Shown one piece after another: positions 7,078-15,609 of a stretch of 31,249 bases of DNA. Under the pieces are notes generated by a model. The model searched no databases. It was not told the DNA's origin and saw only the letters and a list, made by a program, of their open reading frames with translations. Origin of the DNA: Bacillota bacterium (GTDB lineage Bacteria; Bacillota; Clostridia; Lachnospirales; Lachnospiraceae); the NCBI GenBank assembly GCA_023428885.1, contig JAEYWQ010000361.1, positions 1-31,249 on the forward strand, given 5' to 3'. Positions within the stretch are counted from its first letter, which is position 1; every line of letters begins with the position of its first letter. The translations under genes were made by a program, and so were the position numbers.

Positions 7078-8517
7078 TTAAGGCTGAGTAGTAATTAATT
7101 CTAGTACAATTTGATTAATCATTCCAGGATTCGCTTTACCCTTCATTTCTTTCATGGTCTGACCTACGATAAACCCAAGTGCTTTTTCTTTTCCATTGCG
7201 ATAATCTGCCACAGACTGTGGATTTTGCTCTATGATTCTTTGAATGGTAGCACGAAGCAGACCATCATCACTAACCATAGCAAGGCCATGCTCATTGATA
7301 TATTGATCTGGGTCCACATCCTGCTTAAAGATTTGTTCGAAGACTTCTTTCGCAACTGTACGATTAATCTTACCTCCATCAATGAGCTTAATGAGTGAAG
7401 CTAACTTCTCTGGAGATAATTTTAATTCTTCCATCTCAAGTTCCGATTCTTTTACCAAACGCATTGTCTCTACCATCAACCAGTTACTTACTTCCTTTGG
7501 CTTATTACAGAGTGCAACGGTTGCTTCAAAGATATCAGCTAAGTTTTTATAGCTTGTGATAATTGCTGCGTCATATGCTGGAATGTCATATTCCTTTTCA
7601 TAGCGAAGCATCTTGGCATCACGCAATTCTGGTTCACGGCTCTTGATTTCTTGTAACCATTCATCAGAGATTTCGATTGGAACTAAGTCTGGTTCTGGGA
7701 AATAACGATAATCCTGGGCATCCTCTTTGCTTCTCATAGCAAAACTAGTATCCTTATTATCGTCCCAACGTCTTGTCTCTTGAACCACCTTCTTACCATA
7801 TTCCAAAAGCTCAATCTGACGCTTTCTCTCTCCTTCGATGGCTCTTGCAATTGCTTTGAAGGAGTTCATGTTCTTCATCTCAGTTCTGGTTCCAAACTCA
7901 GGCGCACCAAGCTCACGTACAGATAAATTAATATCAGCACGCATAGAACCTTCTTGCATCTTACAATCGGATACTCCAAGGTATTCTAAGATTAATTTTA
8001 ATTTTTCCAGATAAGCAATTACTTCATCTGCACTTCTCATGTCAGGCTCACTAACAATCTCAATCAAAGGAACTCCACAACGGTTGTAATCTACTAAGGT
8101 ACAATCTTCCCATGGATCATGAATTAGCTTACCCGCATCCTCTTCCATATGAATTTCATGAATACCGATGCTCTTTTTCACACCATTTACTTCAATCTCA
8201 ATCTTGCCATCACGGCAGATTGGAAGATATAGCTGAGATACCTGATAAGCCTTTGGTAAATCAGGATAGAAATAATTCTTACGGTCAAACTTACACTTTT
8301 GTGTAATGGTACAATTCGTTGCAAGTCCTGCTGCCACAGCATATTCCACTACTTTTTTATTTAATACAGGCAAAGATCCTGGCATACCAGTGCAAACTGG
8401 ACAACAATGCGTATTCGGGTCGCCACCAAACTGTGTGGTACAGCCACAAAAAATCTTTGATTTTGTTGCTAATTCTACATGGACTTCTAATCCAATCACG
8501 GTTTCATATGATTTCAT
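7078..8517 (-). CDS. gatB: Asp-tRNA(Asn)/Glu-tRNA(Gln) amidotransferase subunit B
   Basis: The 479 residues match GatB. The N-terminus YETVIGLEVHVELATKSKIF and the PGSLPVLN, FDRKNYFYPDLPKAYQVSQ and EDAGKLIHD segments are diagnostic of the kinase/transamidase core; the C-terminal part (about 320-479) is the tRNA-binding helical and YqeY-like tail ending FIVGQTMKEMKGKANPGMINQ. Two CxxC-type clusters (CGC near 24-26 and CCPVC near 38-42) look like the zinc site. GatB activates the tRNA-bound carboxylate with ATP and receives ammonia from GatA. ATG start with GGAGG 6 nt upstream. It is the last gene of aspS-gatC-gatA-gatB, 15 nt behind gatA; I see only a weak hairpin after it. Confidence 0.98.
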   Translation of the reverse strand: MKSYETVIGLEVHVELATKSKIFCGCTTQFGGDPNTHCCPVCTGMPGSLPVLNKKVVEYAVAAGLATNCTITQKCKFDRKNYFYPDLPKAYQVSQLYLPICRDGKIEIEVNGVKKSIGIHEIHMEEDAGKLIHDPWEDCTLVDYNRCGVPLIEIVSEPDMRSADEVIAYLEKLKLILEYLGVSDCKMQEGSMRADINLSVRELGAPEFGTRTEMKNMNSFKAIARAIEGERKRQIELLEYGKKVVQETRRWDDNKDTSFAMRSKEDAQDYRYFPEPDLVPIEISDEWLQEIKSREPELRDAKMLRYEKEYDIPAYDAAIITSYKNLADIFEATVALCNKPKEVSNWLMVETMRLVKESELEMEELKLSPEKLASLIKLIDGGKINRTVAKEVFEQIFKQDVDPDQYINEHGLAMVSDDGLLRATIQRIIEQNPQSVADYRNGKEKALGFIVGQTMKEMKGKANPGMINQIVLELITTQP

Positions 8518-8532
8518 AGTTAGCCTCCTTCC

Positions 8533-9993
8533 CTAGTCGATGTTTGGTCTAACGTATTCTCTGCTTTGTTCATAGGAATACGCAACTCTTATAATATCTT
8601 TCTCTCCAAAATGTTTTCCAATGAGCTGTAGACCAATTGGCAATCCATTAGAATCAATACCGCATGGTAAACTGATTGCAGGTAGCCCAGCTAAGTTAAC
8701 GGATACGGTGTAGATATCACCCAAATACATCTTTACAGGATCGGCTAAACTCTCACCAATTCTTAAGGCTGTGGATGGAGCGGTTGGTCCTAAAATCACA
8801 TCATATTTTTCAAAGGCTTTATCAAAGCCCTGTTTAATAATCGCTTTTACTTTCAGAGCTTTGTTATAGTAAGCATCATAGTAACCTGAACTTAACACAA
8901 AGGCACCAATCATCATTCTTCGTTTTACTTCATTTCCAAAGCCTTCATCTCTGGTTTTCTTGTACACATCCTGAAGACTTTCAAAATTCTCAGTACGATA
9001 ACCATATTTGATACCATCATAGCGGGAAAGATTAGAGCTTACTTCTGCAGATGCAATTACATAGTATGCTGGAATTGCATAATCCACTGCTTCCAAATCA
9101 AATTCTTCCACGATAGCTCCTTTAGCTTCTAATTCTTTCGCAGCATCTAAGATCGCCTTCTTTACTTCCTCATCCAAGCCAACTCCAAGATAACCTCTTG
9201 GAATACCAATTTTCATTCCTTTTACATCATCCACCAAAGCCTTGCTATATTGATAATCATCACGTTTTACACAGGTGGAATCTGCCTCATCACTTCCTGA
9301 GATAATATCAAGTGCAACTGCACAATCCGATACATTACGTGCAATTGGTCCGATCTGGTCCAAGGATGATGCATAGGCAATGAGTCCGTATCTAGAAACC
9401 GTACCATAGGTTGGTTTGATACCAGTAACACCGCAAAAAGCGCTTGGTTGACGAATGGATCCACCGGTATCGGACCCTAAAGCTAGAAAAGCCTCCTCTG
9501 CTGCGATACATGCTGCTGCACCACCAGAAGATCCACCTGGAACATGTTTCATATTCCAAGGATTCTTTGTTTCACCGTAATAGGAGGTTTCGTTGGTAGA
9601 TCCCATTGCAAACTCATCCATGTTTAACTTACCAATGATAATTGCACCAGCGGCTTCTAACTTACGGATTACCGTAGCATCATATGGTGGTATAAAATTA
9701 CTTAATATCTTAGATGCACAAGTAGTTTTCACGCCCTTTGTACAGATGTTATCCTTCACAGCGATTGGAACACCAGCCAGTGGAGAAGCTGCATATTCTC
9801 CACCATCAATGGCTTTCTGTATTTCTTTAGCTCTCTCTAAAGCTTTTCCCTTTAAGGTGGTAATATAGCAATTGTAAGCTGAATCTCTCTTTTCAATCTT
9901 CTCAAACTGACTTTGTACAGCTTCTACTACTGAAATCTCTTTTTCCTTTATCTTTTTCCCCAATTCCAGGGCTGATAGCTTTGTAATATCCAC
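8533..9993 (-). CDS. gatA: Asp-tRNA(Asn)/Glu-tRNA(Gln) amidotransferase subunit A
   Basis: The 486 residues match GatA, the glutaminase of the amidase-signature family. The Ser-cisSer-Lys triad is visible: K80 in AVKDNI, S155 in PGGSSGGAAA and S179 in SDTGGSIRQPS. It releases ammonia from glutamine and channels it to GatB. The start is GTG at 9993, with GAGGT about 7 nt upstream. It lies 37 nt after gatC and 15 nt before gatB, so it is co-transcribed. Confidence 0.98.
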   Translation of the reverse strand: MDITKLSALELGKKIKEKEISVVEAVQSQFEKIEKRDSAYNCYITTLKGKALERAKEIQKAIDGGEYAASPLAGVPIAVKDNICTKGVKTTCASKILSNFIPPYDATVIRKLEAAGAIIIGKLNMDEFAMGSTNETSYYGETKNPWNMKHVPGGSSGGAAACIAAEEAFLALGSDTGGSIRQPSAFCGVTGIKPTYGTVSRYGLIAYASSLDQIGPIARNVSDCAVALDIISGSDEADSTCVKRDDYQYSKALVDDVKGMKIGIPRGYLGVGLDEEVKKAILDAAKELEAKGAIVEEFDLEAVDYAIPAYYVIASAEVSSNLSRYDGIKYGYRTENFESLQDVYKKTRDEGFGNEVKRRMMIGAFVLSSGYYDAYYNKALKVKAIIKQGFDKAFEKYDVILGPTAPSTALRIGESLADPVKMYLGDIYTVSVNLAGLPAISLPCGIDSNGLPIGLQLIGKHFGEKDIIRVAYSYEQSREYVRPNID

Positions 9994-10030
9994 AATCTTA
10001 CCTCACTTTCCACATGTTCACGCCTAGTCC

Positions 10031-10330
10031 TTATTCCACTGTTTTTGGAACCATAAAACTTCCGTCCTTCTTCTTTGGTGCATTGGAGAGAAGCTTCTCA
10101 CGATCATCCCCATTGGTCACCACATCTTCACGGAATACATTTTTCATCTCAAATGCATGGGACATTGGTTCAATTTGTGAAGTATCCAGCTCATCCATAC
10201 TACTGATATAACCTAAGATATTGGAAAGATCAATCTTTGCTTTTTCTTTCTCTGCCTCGGTTAATTCTAGCTTAGCTAAGGCTGCAACATATTGAATTGT
10301 TTCGTCTGTGATATTCATCTCTTTTGACAT
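10031..10330 (-). CDS. gatC: Asp-tRNA(Asn)/Glu-tRNA(Gln) amidotransferase subunit C
   Basis: The 99 residues match GatC, the small subunit that wraps around the GatA-GatB interface and stabilises it. Typical features are ITDETIQYVAALAKLELTEAEKE at the N-terminus, the SSMDELDTSQIEPMSHAFEMKNVFREDVV core and a C-terminal PKKKDGSFMVPKTVE tail. ATG start with AGGAGG 6 nt upstream. It lies 23 nt after aspS. Confidence 0.96.
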   Translation of the reverse strand: MSKEMNITDETIQYVAALAKLELTEAEKEKAKIDLSNILGYISSMDELDTSQIEPMSHAFEMKNVFREDVVTNGDDREKLLSNAPKKKDGSFMVPKTVE

Positions 10331-10353
10331 ATGATTCCTCCTATTAACTCGAT

Positions 10354-11697
10354 CTATGGTTCTAAACGGGAAACATCTCTTGGGAAGAGGGTCGTTTCTC
10401 TTACATTCGCTTCATCTAACAATCTCATCGTTAATCGTTCTAAGCCAATTCCAAGTCCTCCATGAGGTGGCATACCATGTTTATGAATCATCAAGTAATT
10501 CGTAAAATCTTCGATATCCATTCCTCGGTCTTTCATCTTTTGCACCTGCTCATCATAGGTATGAATTCTTTGACCTCCCGTGGTGATCTCCATTCCTTTG
10601 AACAATAAATCAAAGCTTAAAGTAAATCTCTTATCTGTTGGATCATCCATAGCATAGAAAGGTCGTTTCTTCGATGGATAGTGTGTAACAAATACAAAAT
10701 CAGCGTCGAATTCTTCTTTGAAGTATTTTCCTATGAGAATCTCTTCTTCTGGTTCTAAATCGTAAGGATTCTTAATCTTTCTATCATATTTTTGAGCTAC
10801 CAGTTCTTTGGCTTGGTCAAAACGAACAGCAGGAATCTTGGATACATCAGGTAGAGTAACATTTAATATCTTAAGCTCTTTGGCATACGTTGTTTCCAAG
10901 AAAGAGAATATATAGGCTAGCATTGCTGCCTCCATATCCATAATATCCTCAAACCCATCAATATAACCCATCTCAAAATCAAGACTGGTATACTCGTTTA
11001 AGTGTCTTGTAGTATTATGTTTTTCTGCTCGAAATACTGGTGCAGCTTCAAAAACTCTATCATAAACACCTACCATGGTTTGCTTATAAAACTGAGGGCT
11101 CTGGGCTAAGAATGCCTTCTTTCCAAAGTACTCTAATTTGAAAACATTAGCTCCACCCTCTGCATTACCAGCTACAATCTTCGGTGTACGAACTTCTGTA
11201 AAGTTCTGAGAAAATAAAAAGTCTCTAAACCCCCTTACAATTCCTTCTTGAATCTTAAATACGGCACGTTCTCTTAAGTTACGAAGTGACACTGGACGAA
11301 GAGAAATTTTAGTTTCTAGGGAAGTGTTTAGTTTCCACTTGGATATTGGTAGAGGCATCATAGTATCTGCTGCAGGCATTGATAATACTTTGCCATCTGC
11401 TAGTAAGATCTCAAACCCATTCGGAGCACGATCTTCTAGGTGAATCTGACCACATACTTCAAGTGTAGTACCTTCTCTTAAAACTTTCACATCAAACCCT
11501 TCTAAGGGTTGCTTGCATACACATTGAACAATTCCTTCATAGGTACGCAATACAATGAAAGAAAACTCACTCATATCGCGAATGGTATGAACCGCTCCTC
11601 GCAACACTACCTTTTGATTGGACAAGAGATCCTTCTGTGATGCTATCTCGCTGATTGTCATTGTCTTACTCTTCTTTAATCCTGTAATAAACTCCAT
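10354..11697 (-). CDS. aspS: Aspartyl-tRNA synthetase, archaeal type, probably non-discriminating
   Basis: A class II synthetase of 447 residues; the length fits the archaeal-type AspRS rather than the approximately 590-residue bacterial type with its GAD insertion. There is an N-terminal OB anticodon domain (about 15-120), motif 2 as FRAEKHNTTRHLNEYTSLDFEMG and motif 3 as GLGIGLERLTMRLL. The OB domain has His in AVHTIRD and Pro in RAPNG. In archaeal-type enzymes His and Pro at two such positions (versus Trp and Lys) are reported to relax specificity to tRNA(Asn); my alignment is by eye. With gatCAB directly downstream, the obvious role is to make Asp-tRNA(Asn), which GatCAB amidates. ATG start with AAGGAG 8 nt upstream. 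Controlled by a T-box. Confidence 0.93.
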   Translation of the reverse strand: MEFITGLKKSKTMTISEIASQKDLLSNQKVVLRGAVHTIRDMSEFSFIVLRTYEGIVQCVCKQPLEGFDVKVLREGTTLEVCGQIHLEDRAPNGFEILLADGKVLSMPAADTMMPLPISKWKLNTSLETKISLRPVSLRNLRERAVFKIQEGIVRGFRDFLFSQNFTEVRTPKIVAGNAEGGANVFKLEYFGKKAFLAQSPQFYKQTMVGVYDRVFEAAPVFRAEKHNTTRHLNEYTSLDFEMGYIDGFEDIMDMEAAMLAYIFSFLETTYAKELKILNVTLPDVSKIPAVRFDQAKELVAQKYDRKIKNPYDLEPEEEILIGKYFKEEFDADFVFVTHYPSKKRPFYAMDDPTDKRFTLSFDLLFKGMEITTGGQRIHTYDEQVQKMKDRGMDIEDFTNYLMIHKHGMPPHGGLGIGLERLTMRLLDEANVRETTLFPRDVSRLEP

Positions 11698-11719
11698 AAC
11701 TTCATCTCCTTTTTATCAT

Positions 11720-11801
11720 AATTTCAATCGTGATCATCGCACTAGGCTCCGCGCGGTTAGCTGTCCACCTGTCATCTGATCACTTTACTATCGCGGAAAT
11801 T
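11720..11801. repeat. Inverted repeat between the T-box terminator and aspS
   Basis: AATTTC/GAAATT (11720-11725 and 11796-11801) flank GTGATCA/TGATCAC (11730-11736 and 11777-11783). Inside is a GC-rich patch with CCGCGCGG. It lies in the stretch of about 100 nt that follows the attenuator and precedes the aspS ribosome site; no gene is seen there. Confidence 0.5.
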
Positions 11802-12044
11802 AAAAAAGTCCCCTAGATTATAAAAATCTAGAGGACGAGTTTATTCCCGTGGTACCACCTTCATTAAGAAACGCCTTCGTTTCTTCTCTCTACACTTAAC
11901 GCGTGTCACGCATGAGCTTACTTAAAGTTACGTTCAACCCACGAGCTCCAGAGTGTTCCTAGCATCAACTCTTCACTATGTACACGCTCTCAGTCGGTGA
12001 CGTGTGCTTCCTGTCTCTCAGTGTGACTATTGATGTAAGTCTCT
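11802..12044 (-). ncRNA. T-box leader of aspS-gatCAB, tRNA(Asn) specifier (AAC, overlapping GAA)
   Basis: On the minus strand the T-box sequence TGGTACCACG is at 11857-11848. The terminator is a 12-bp stem (11825-11836 with 11808-11819) followed by six U (11802-11807). Stem I can be folded by hand: AGAG (12044-12041) with CTCT (11953-11950), CATCAA (12035-12030) with TTGATG (11968-11963), leaving a specifier loop whose 3' side reads CTAGGAACA. AAC (11957-11955), followed by the usual purine A, is the asparagine specifier; GAA overlaps it. Uncharged tRNA(Asn) should promote read-through. Overlapping Asn/Glu specifiers were reported for the C. acetobutylicum gatCAB T-box. Confidence 0.92.
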
Positions 12045-12071
12045 TTCTTCGCTTTTCTTATATTGTTTGTT

Positions 12072-12100
12072 ATATTACCATTAATTTAAAGATCTGGCAA
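12072..12100 (-). promoter_or_regulatory. Promoter of the aspS-gatCAB operon
   Basis: On the minus strand TTGCCA (12095-12100), 17 bp, TAATAT (12072-12077) with TGG immediately upstream (extended -10). Predicted start near 12065, about 20 nt before T-box stem I. Confidence 0.75.
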
Positions 12101-12192
12101 GAGGTATTTTTATTTTTTTATTTTACTTACTTTAGCTTAATATTATGCATGTTTTCTTGAATCTATGAATCAGGTCCAAGTAATTTATATTA

Positions 12193-14325
12193 TTAATCTT
12201 TTATCACAGGTTTTTGATAAGTATCTAAATTCAAATACGGCAATAAATTATGATAAAAATTATTCTTTATCACACTAGCAGATACATTAAATTTATTCTT
12301 CACAATCGATATATAACCCTTTAAATAGTTTTCTGGTAATTCCACGTCCTGTAGTACCTCACTCTCACCAGTTTTAGAATTATACTTAATATAGTCAGTG
12401 ATGAAACTCTGATTGGACATCATAACCAGTCCAGGAGAGTCGGATAGGATATCCTGCCCCATGAACAATCTGGAGTCATACTCGATGCCGAATAGATTAT
12501 TTAAGGTTGGCATAATATCAAGACTGGAACAGTATTTATCCACGACAATCGGCTCCTTCATAGCAGAATTCCACAGAATAAAGTAGTTTTCATAAAGTTC
12601 AAAGTTCTCTTCTACTTCATGACCTGCCAGCTCATCGATTTCTTCTTTTGCCAATCCATAAGGATAATGATCTGCACTAAGTGCAATTACTGTATTATCC
12701 AGCACCCCTGCCTGATCCAATTCTTTGATCAGATATTCCAGGGCCAAATCCAGCTCTTTATTGCAAGCAATATAGGCCTTACAATCATCAGAATAAGGTA
12801 GATCCTTTACATAATCTTTGTTTTTTGATGCCATGGAATTCCCTATGAAAGTATACTCCATATGGCCACTAACCGTCATATAATAAGCGTGAAATGGTTG
12901 TTGATTCAAGTATTCTGGAATCGTAAGCTCCATCATCTCCAGATCAGATTCTGGCCAGGTTTTCTTTAATTCTAGACCTCCACCATTTGTTCCTTTAAAC
13001 TCATATCCCATATTTGGATGTGTTAGATGCCGATTGTAATAAGTATAGCTATGATTATGGTAAGCCTTTGTTGTATACCCCAGTTCCTTAAACTGCCAAC
13101 CTAGACAAAATGGCATATCATTCTTGGCTGATTTCGAAAAACTATTGGAACCAGAAGGTATCAATCCAGTACAAGCCACATACTCTCCATCACTAGTGGA
13201 AGTCCACCATATCGGTGTGTAGAAATTCTCAAATACAAATCCAGAGTGTGTTAGTTTATATAAAGTTGGCGTAACCAACTCATCCACAGCCCAAGGAGAA
13301 AAGCCTTCTGCTGTTAGGAAAATCAAGTTATAGCCCTCAAACATACCAGTATACTCATTCTTATTCGTTGGTGTTACTTTCGCAAAGTATTGATAAAGGG
13401 AGGCAATTGCTTCATCCTTTTCTTCCCCTGCTAGTGCCGCATAATCGATCTCCAATACATTGGGTGAAGTGTCCACAGGTATTGGTGTCGGTGTTGGCGA
13501 TGGGGTTGCTGTCGCATCTGTTGTCTGTGGGATTGGAGTCGTTGTTACAGCAGGTGTTACAACCGGTGTTACCGTAATAATCAAGTCTTCTACCACTAGG
13601 AACACGTCTTCATCCACCGCGAAATCATCCATACCAAACATTACATTATGCAGATCAAATCTTGTTGCTGTTAACACACCTAGTTTCTCTACGCTTAAGT
13701 CTTGAATAAAATTCTCAAAGTATAAATCATAAGGCGTATGATCTTTTGTACCCGGAATTAACAAAGTCAAGCAAAAAATAATATATGTAATAACAGAAGC
13801 AGTAAAACTAAATAGCCCCAAGTATAAGGATTGTTTCTTCAATAACTGATATTTCTTGATAAAAATTGCTATCACAGGTATTGGTAAGAGTAATAACAAA
13901 ATTCCAGGTAGCTTATTTAGTATAGCATTTAATGCTTCTTTCCAAAACTCAAGTACGTCTCCACCATTCTCTCCAATGCTGTATAGCGACAAAAAAGTAC
14001 GAAATATGTGTTGAAATACTAGTTGTACACAAAACCAGACAGATACAACAGAAATAATTGTCATACCTAGGATTAAATTGATGCGACGATCAAATATACT
14101 AGCCAAAGCCCCGATGATTAATCCACTTGTGACTGCAATAAAGATTGGGTACCATATATTGTTATCAATCTTCTTAAATACAAGTAAATGAAATACCAAT
14201 TCCAAATAACAAAAAGCAAGTGGGAAGATTAGCACTCCCACATAACCCATCTTGTTTCCTAAAATCTCTCGTGGCTGAGTTCGCCTTTTATCCCCCTGCT
14301 CCATCTCACCCATATTTAGTTCCAT
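12193..14325 (-). CDS. LtaS-like sulfatase-family phosphoglycerol transferase
   Basis: About 710 residues from the ATG at 14325. The N-terminal third holds about five membrane segments, followed by a Thr/Pro-rich spacer of about 35 residues (encoded near 13470-13580) and an extracellular sulfatase-fold domain. Catalytic features resemble lipoteichoic acid synthases: metal Glu in FLTAEGFS, nucleophile Thr in WWTSTSDGEY, His in VSGHMEY and the Asp-His pair in SADHYPYG. Such enzymes polymerise or transfer glycerol-phosphate from phosphatidylglycerol at the outer face of the membrane. The frame opens eight codons earlier with TTG but lacks a ribosome site there; a later ATG (residue 26 from 14325) has a good AGGA at 6 nt, so the exact start is uncertain. 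It follows the carboxypeptidase gene closely. Confidence 0.85.
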   Translation of the reverse strand: MELNMGEMEQGDKRRTQPREILGNKMGYVGVLIFPLAFCYLELVFHLLVFKKIDNNIWYPIFIAVTSGLIIGALASIFDRRINLILGMTIISVVSVWFCVQLVFQHIFRTFLSLYSIGENGGDVLEFWKEALNAILNKLPGILLLLLPIPVIAIFIKKYQLLKKQSLYLGLFSFTASVITYIIFCLTLLIPGTKDHTPYDLYFENFIQDLSVEKLGVLTATRFDLHNVMFGMDDFAVDEDVFLVVEDLIITVTPVVTPAVTTTPIPQTTDATATPSPTPTPIPVDTSPNVLEIDYAALAGEEKDEAIASLYQYFAKVTPTNKNEYTGMFEGYNLIFLTAEGFSPWAVDELVTPTLYKLTHSGFVFENFYTPIWWTSTSDGEYVACTGLIPSGSNSFSKSAKNDMPFCLGWQFKELGYTTKAYHNHSYTYYNRHLTHPNMGYEFKGTNGGGLELKKTWPESDLEMMELTIPEYLNQQPFHAYYMTVSGHMEYTFIGNSMASKNKDYVKDLPYSDDCKAYIACNKELDLALEYLIKELDQAGVLDNTVIALSADHYPYGLAKEEIDELAGHEVEENFELYENYFILWNSAMKEPIVVDKYCSSLDIMPTLNNLFGIEYDSRLFMGQDILSDSPGLVMMSNQSFITDYIKYNSKTGESEVLQDVELPENYLKGYISIVKNKFNVSASVIKNNFYHNLLPYLNLDTYQKPVIKD

Positions 14326-14354
14326 TCCTATGTGATTCCTCTCTTCCAAATTAA

Positions 14355-15395
14355 TTATCTAAACTCCATGGATAATGTACCTTTTCCATCTGTAGATACA
14401 ATTTCCCCAATAGCACCATTGATAAATGTCATTCTTGGAGGCTTATGCCCACAATCGATGTCAAACACGATTGGAACTTGTAAAGGATCCAAGACAGATA
14501 GAACCGCTTCATCAAAGGTAAAGTCATAATTACTACGATAAAAGCTTGGCCTACCGAATACAAATCCTTTTGTGTATTGAAACCAACCAGCTTCTCTCAA
14601 GTTCCATAAGCCTGTAGCTATCTGTTCACTGCTTAAATCAAAGCTCTCAAGGTACCAAAGGATTCCATCTTCCTTATACTTCTCAATAAATTCCTTGGTT
14701 TTATCATATTTTGTTCCTACCAGATTAAGCAATACATCCAGACAACCTCCTAACATACGGCCCTTCATTACTACTTTATCTTCATTTCTTGCATTTCGCC
14801 AAGCAACTTCTTTGTCCAAAAGAAAGCCTTCATATCCGGTCACCTTCTCTAAAAAACCATCCATATAGCGATCAAAGCTTGCCTGTTCGCTACGTTTTCC
14901 TTCTAAGATTTCCACATTCTGAGTTAAGCTTGAATGCCACTCACCCATTCCAAATTCTCCGTAATTACTAGCATACACCGTAGCCATATCACAATTCACG
15001 GTTATCGTGTATAGTAATCCTGTAGGATCAGAATATCCCTGATACCACTTTGGATGCTTTGCAATTTCTTTATAATCCAGATATGGCAAGACCTCCATTA
15101 AAAAGTCTCCACCAGATGCCATCATAATGGCTTTCATGTTATCGTCACGAACTAACTGCATCAGCTCTTCGTAACGAGTGATTGCATCACTGCTTCTTCC
15201 TTTTTCACTTGTGCGGACATTATTCGTTTCCACAACAGGAAATCCACGTTGTGCAAACTGCTTTGCCGCATGATCTATACGTTTAAATTCAATCTCCGAT
15301 GACCTCCCATCAGAGCATGCCGTAACTCCAATCATCATTCCAGCTTTTAAATATTCAGGATATATCATATTAGTAACCATGCCTCCTTCATCCAT
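14355..15395 (-). CDS. S66 family LD-carboxypeptidase (LdcA/MccF-like)
   Basis: The 346 residues fit the S66 serine peptidases. The catalytic triad can be read (numbering from the first ATG): S122 in the nucleophile elbow QGYSDPTG, E250 in LWYLES and H317 in DIDCGHKPPRM. Family members cleave the terminal D-Ala from muropeptide tetrapeptides or, as MccF, the amide bond of microcin C7-type toxins; sequence alone does not separate these, and the TACSDG and HSSLTQN segments look closer to MccF-like members. No signal peptide, so cytoplasmic. Three starts are possible: ATG at 15395, 15380 and 15368; GAAGGAGG sits just 1-4 nt before the second. It reads directly into the LtaS-like gene, making an envelope gene pair. 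Confidence 0.85.
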   Translation of the reverse strand: MDEGGMVTNMIYPEYLKAGMMIGVTACSDGRSSEIEFKRIDHAAKQFAQRGFPVVETNNVRTSEKGRSSDAITRYEELMQLVRDDNMKAIMMASGGDFLMEVLPYLDYKEIAKHPKWYQGYSDPTGLLYTITVNCDMATVYASNYGEFGMGEWHSSLTQNVEILEGKRSEQASFDRYMDGFLEKVTGYEGFLLDKEVAWRNARNEDKVVMKGRMLGGCLDVLLNLVGTKYDKTKEFIEKYKEDGILWYLESFDLSSEQIATGLWNLREAGWFQYTKGFVFGRPSFYRSNYDFTFDEAVLSVLDPLQVPIVFDIDCGHKPPRMTFINGAIGEIVSTDGKGTLSMEFR

Positions 15396-15505
15396 TCGCG
15401 CTTCTCTATTATATCAAAAGTAATCACCTTTATTCAACAATAATATAGAGAAACTAGACCACACTTTTGTTCCGCGCGTGAAGCTGCGCATCATGCCCGA
15501 AGGGC

Positions 15506-15551
15506 TTTTTAATCAATAGGAACTACGAACCAATTTCTAATTGATTAAAAA
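15506..15551. repeat. 12-bp perfect inverted repeat after the dapL terminator
   Basis: TTTTTAATCAAT (15506-15517) and its reverse complement (15540-15551) are 22 bp apart. The right arm overlaps the U run of the dapL terminator. Confidence 0.6.
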
Positions 15552-15584
15552 AGCATGGTTACCTAGGAAAAGGCTAACCATGCT
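15547..15584 (-). terminator. Terminator after dapL (end of the glnA operon)
   Basis: On the minus strand AGCATGGTTA (15584-15575) pairs perfectly with TAACCATGCT (15561-15552) and is followed by six U. It is the first strong terminator after glnA. Confidence 0.88.
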
Positions 15585-15609
15585 CTCATTTGATTGTTCT
15601 TCTTATGAA

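Noticed and set aside
13368..13705. Val/Gly-rich plus-strand frames opposite the LtaS-like gene
   Set aside because: They are complements of the Thr/Pro-rich linker of the real protein.
15471..15505. Plus-strand terminator GCCC-GAA-GGGC-TTTTT
   Set aside because: The stem is only 4-5 bp and no plus-strand gene ends there.
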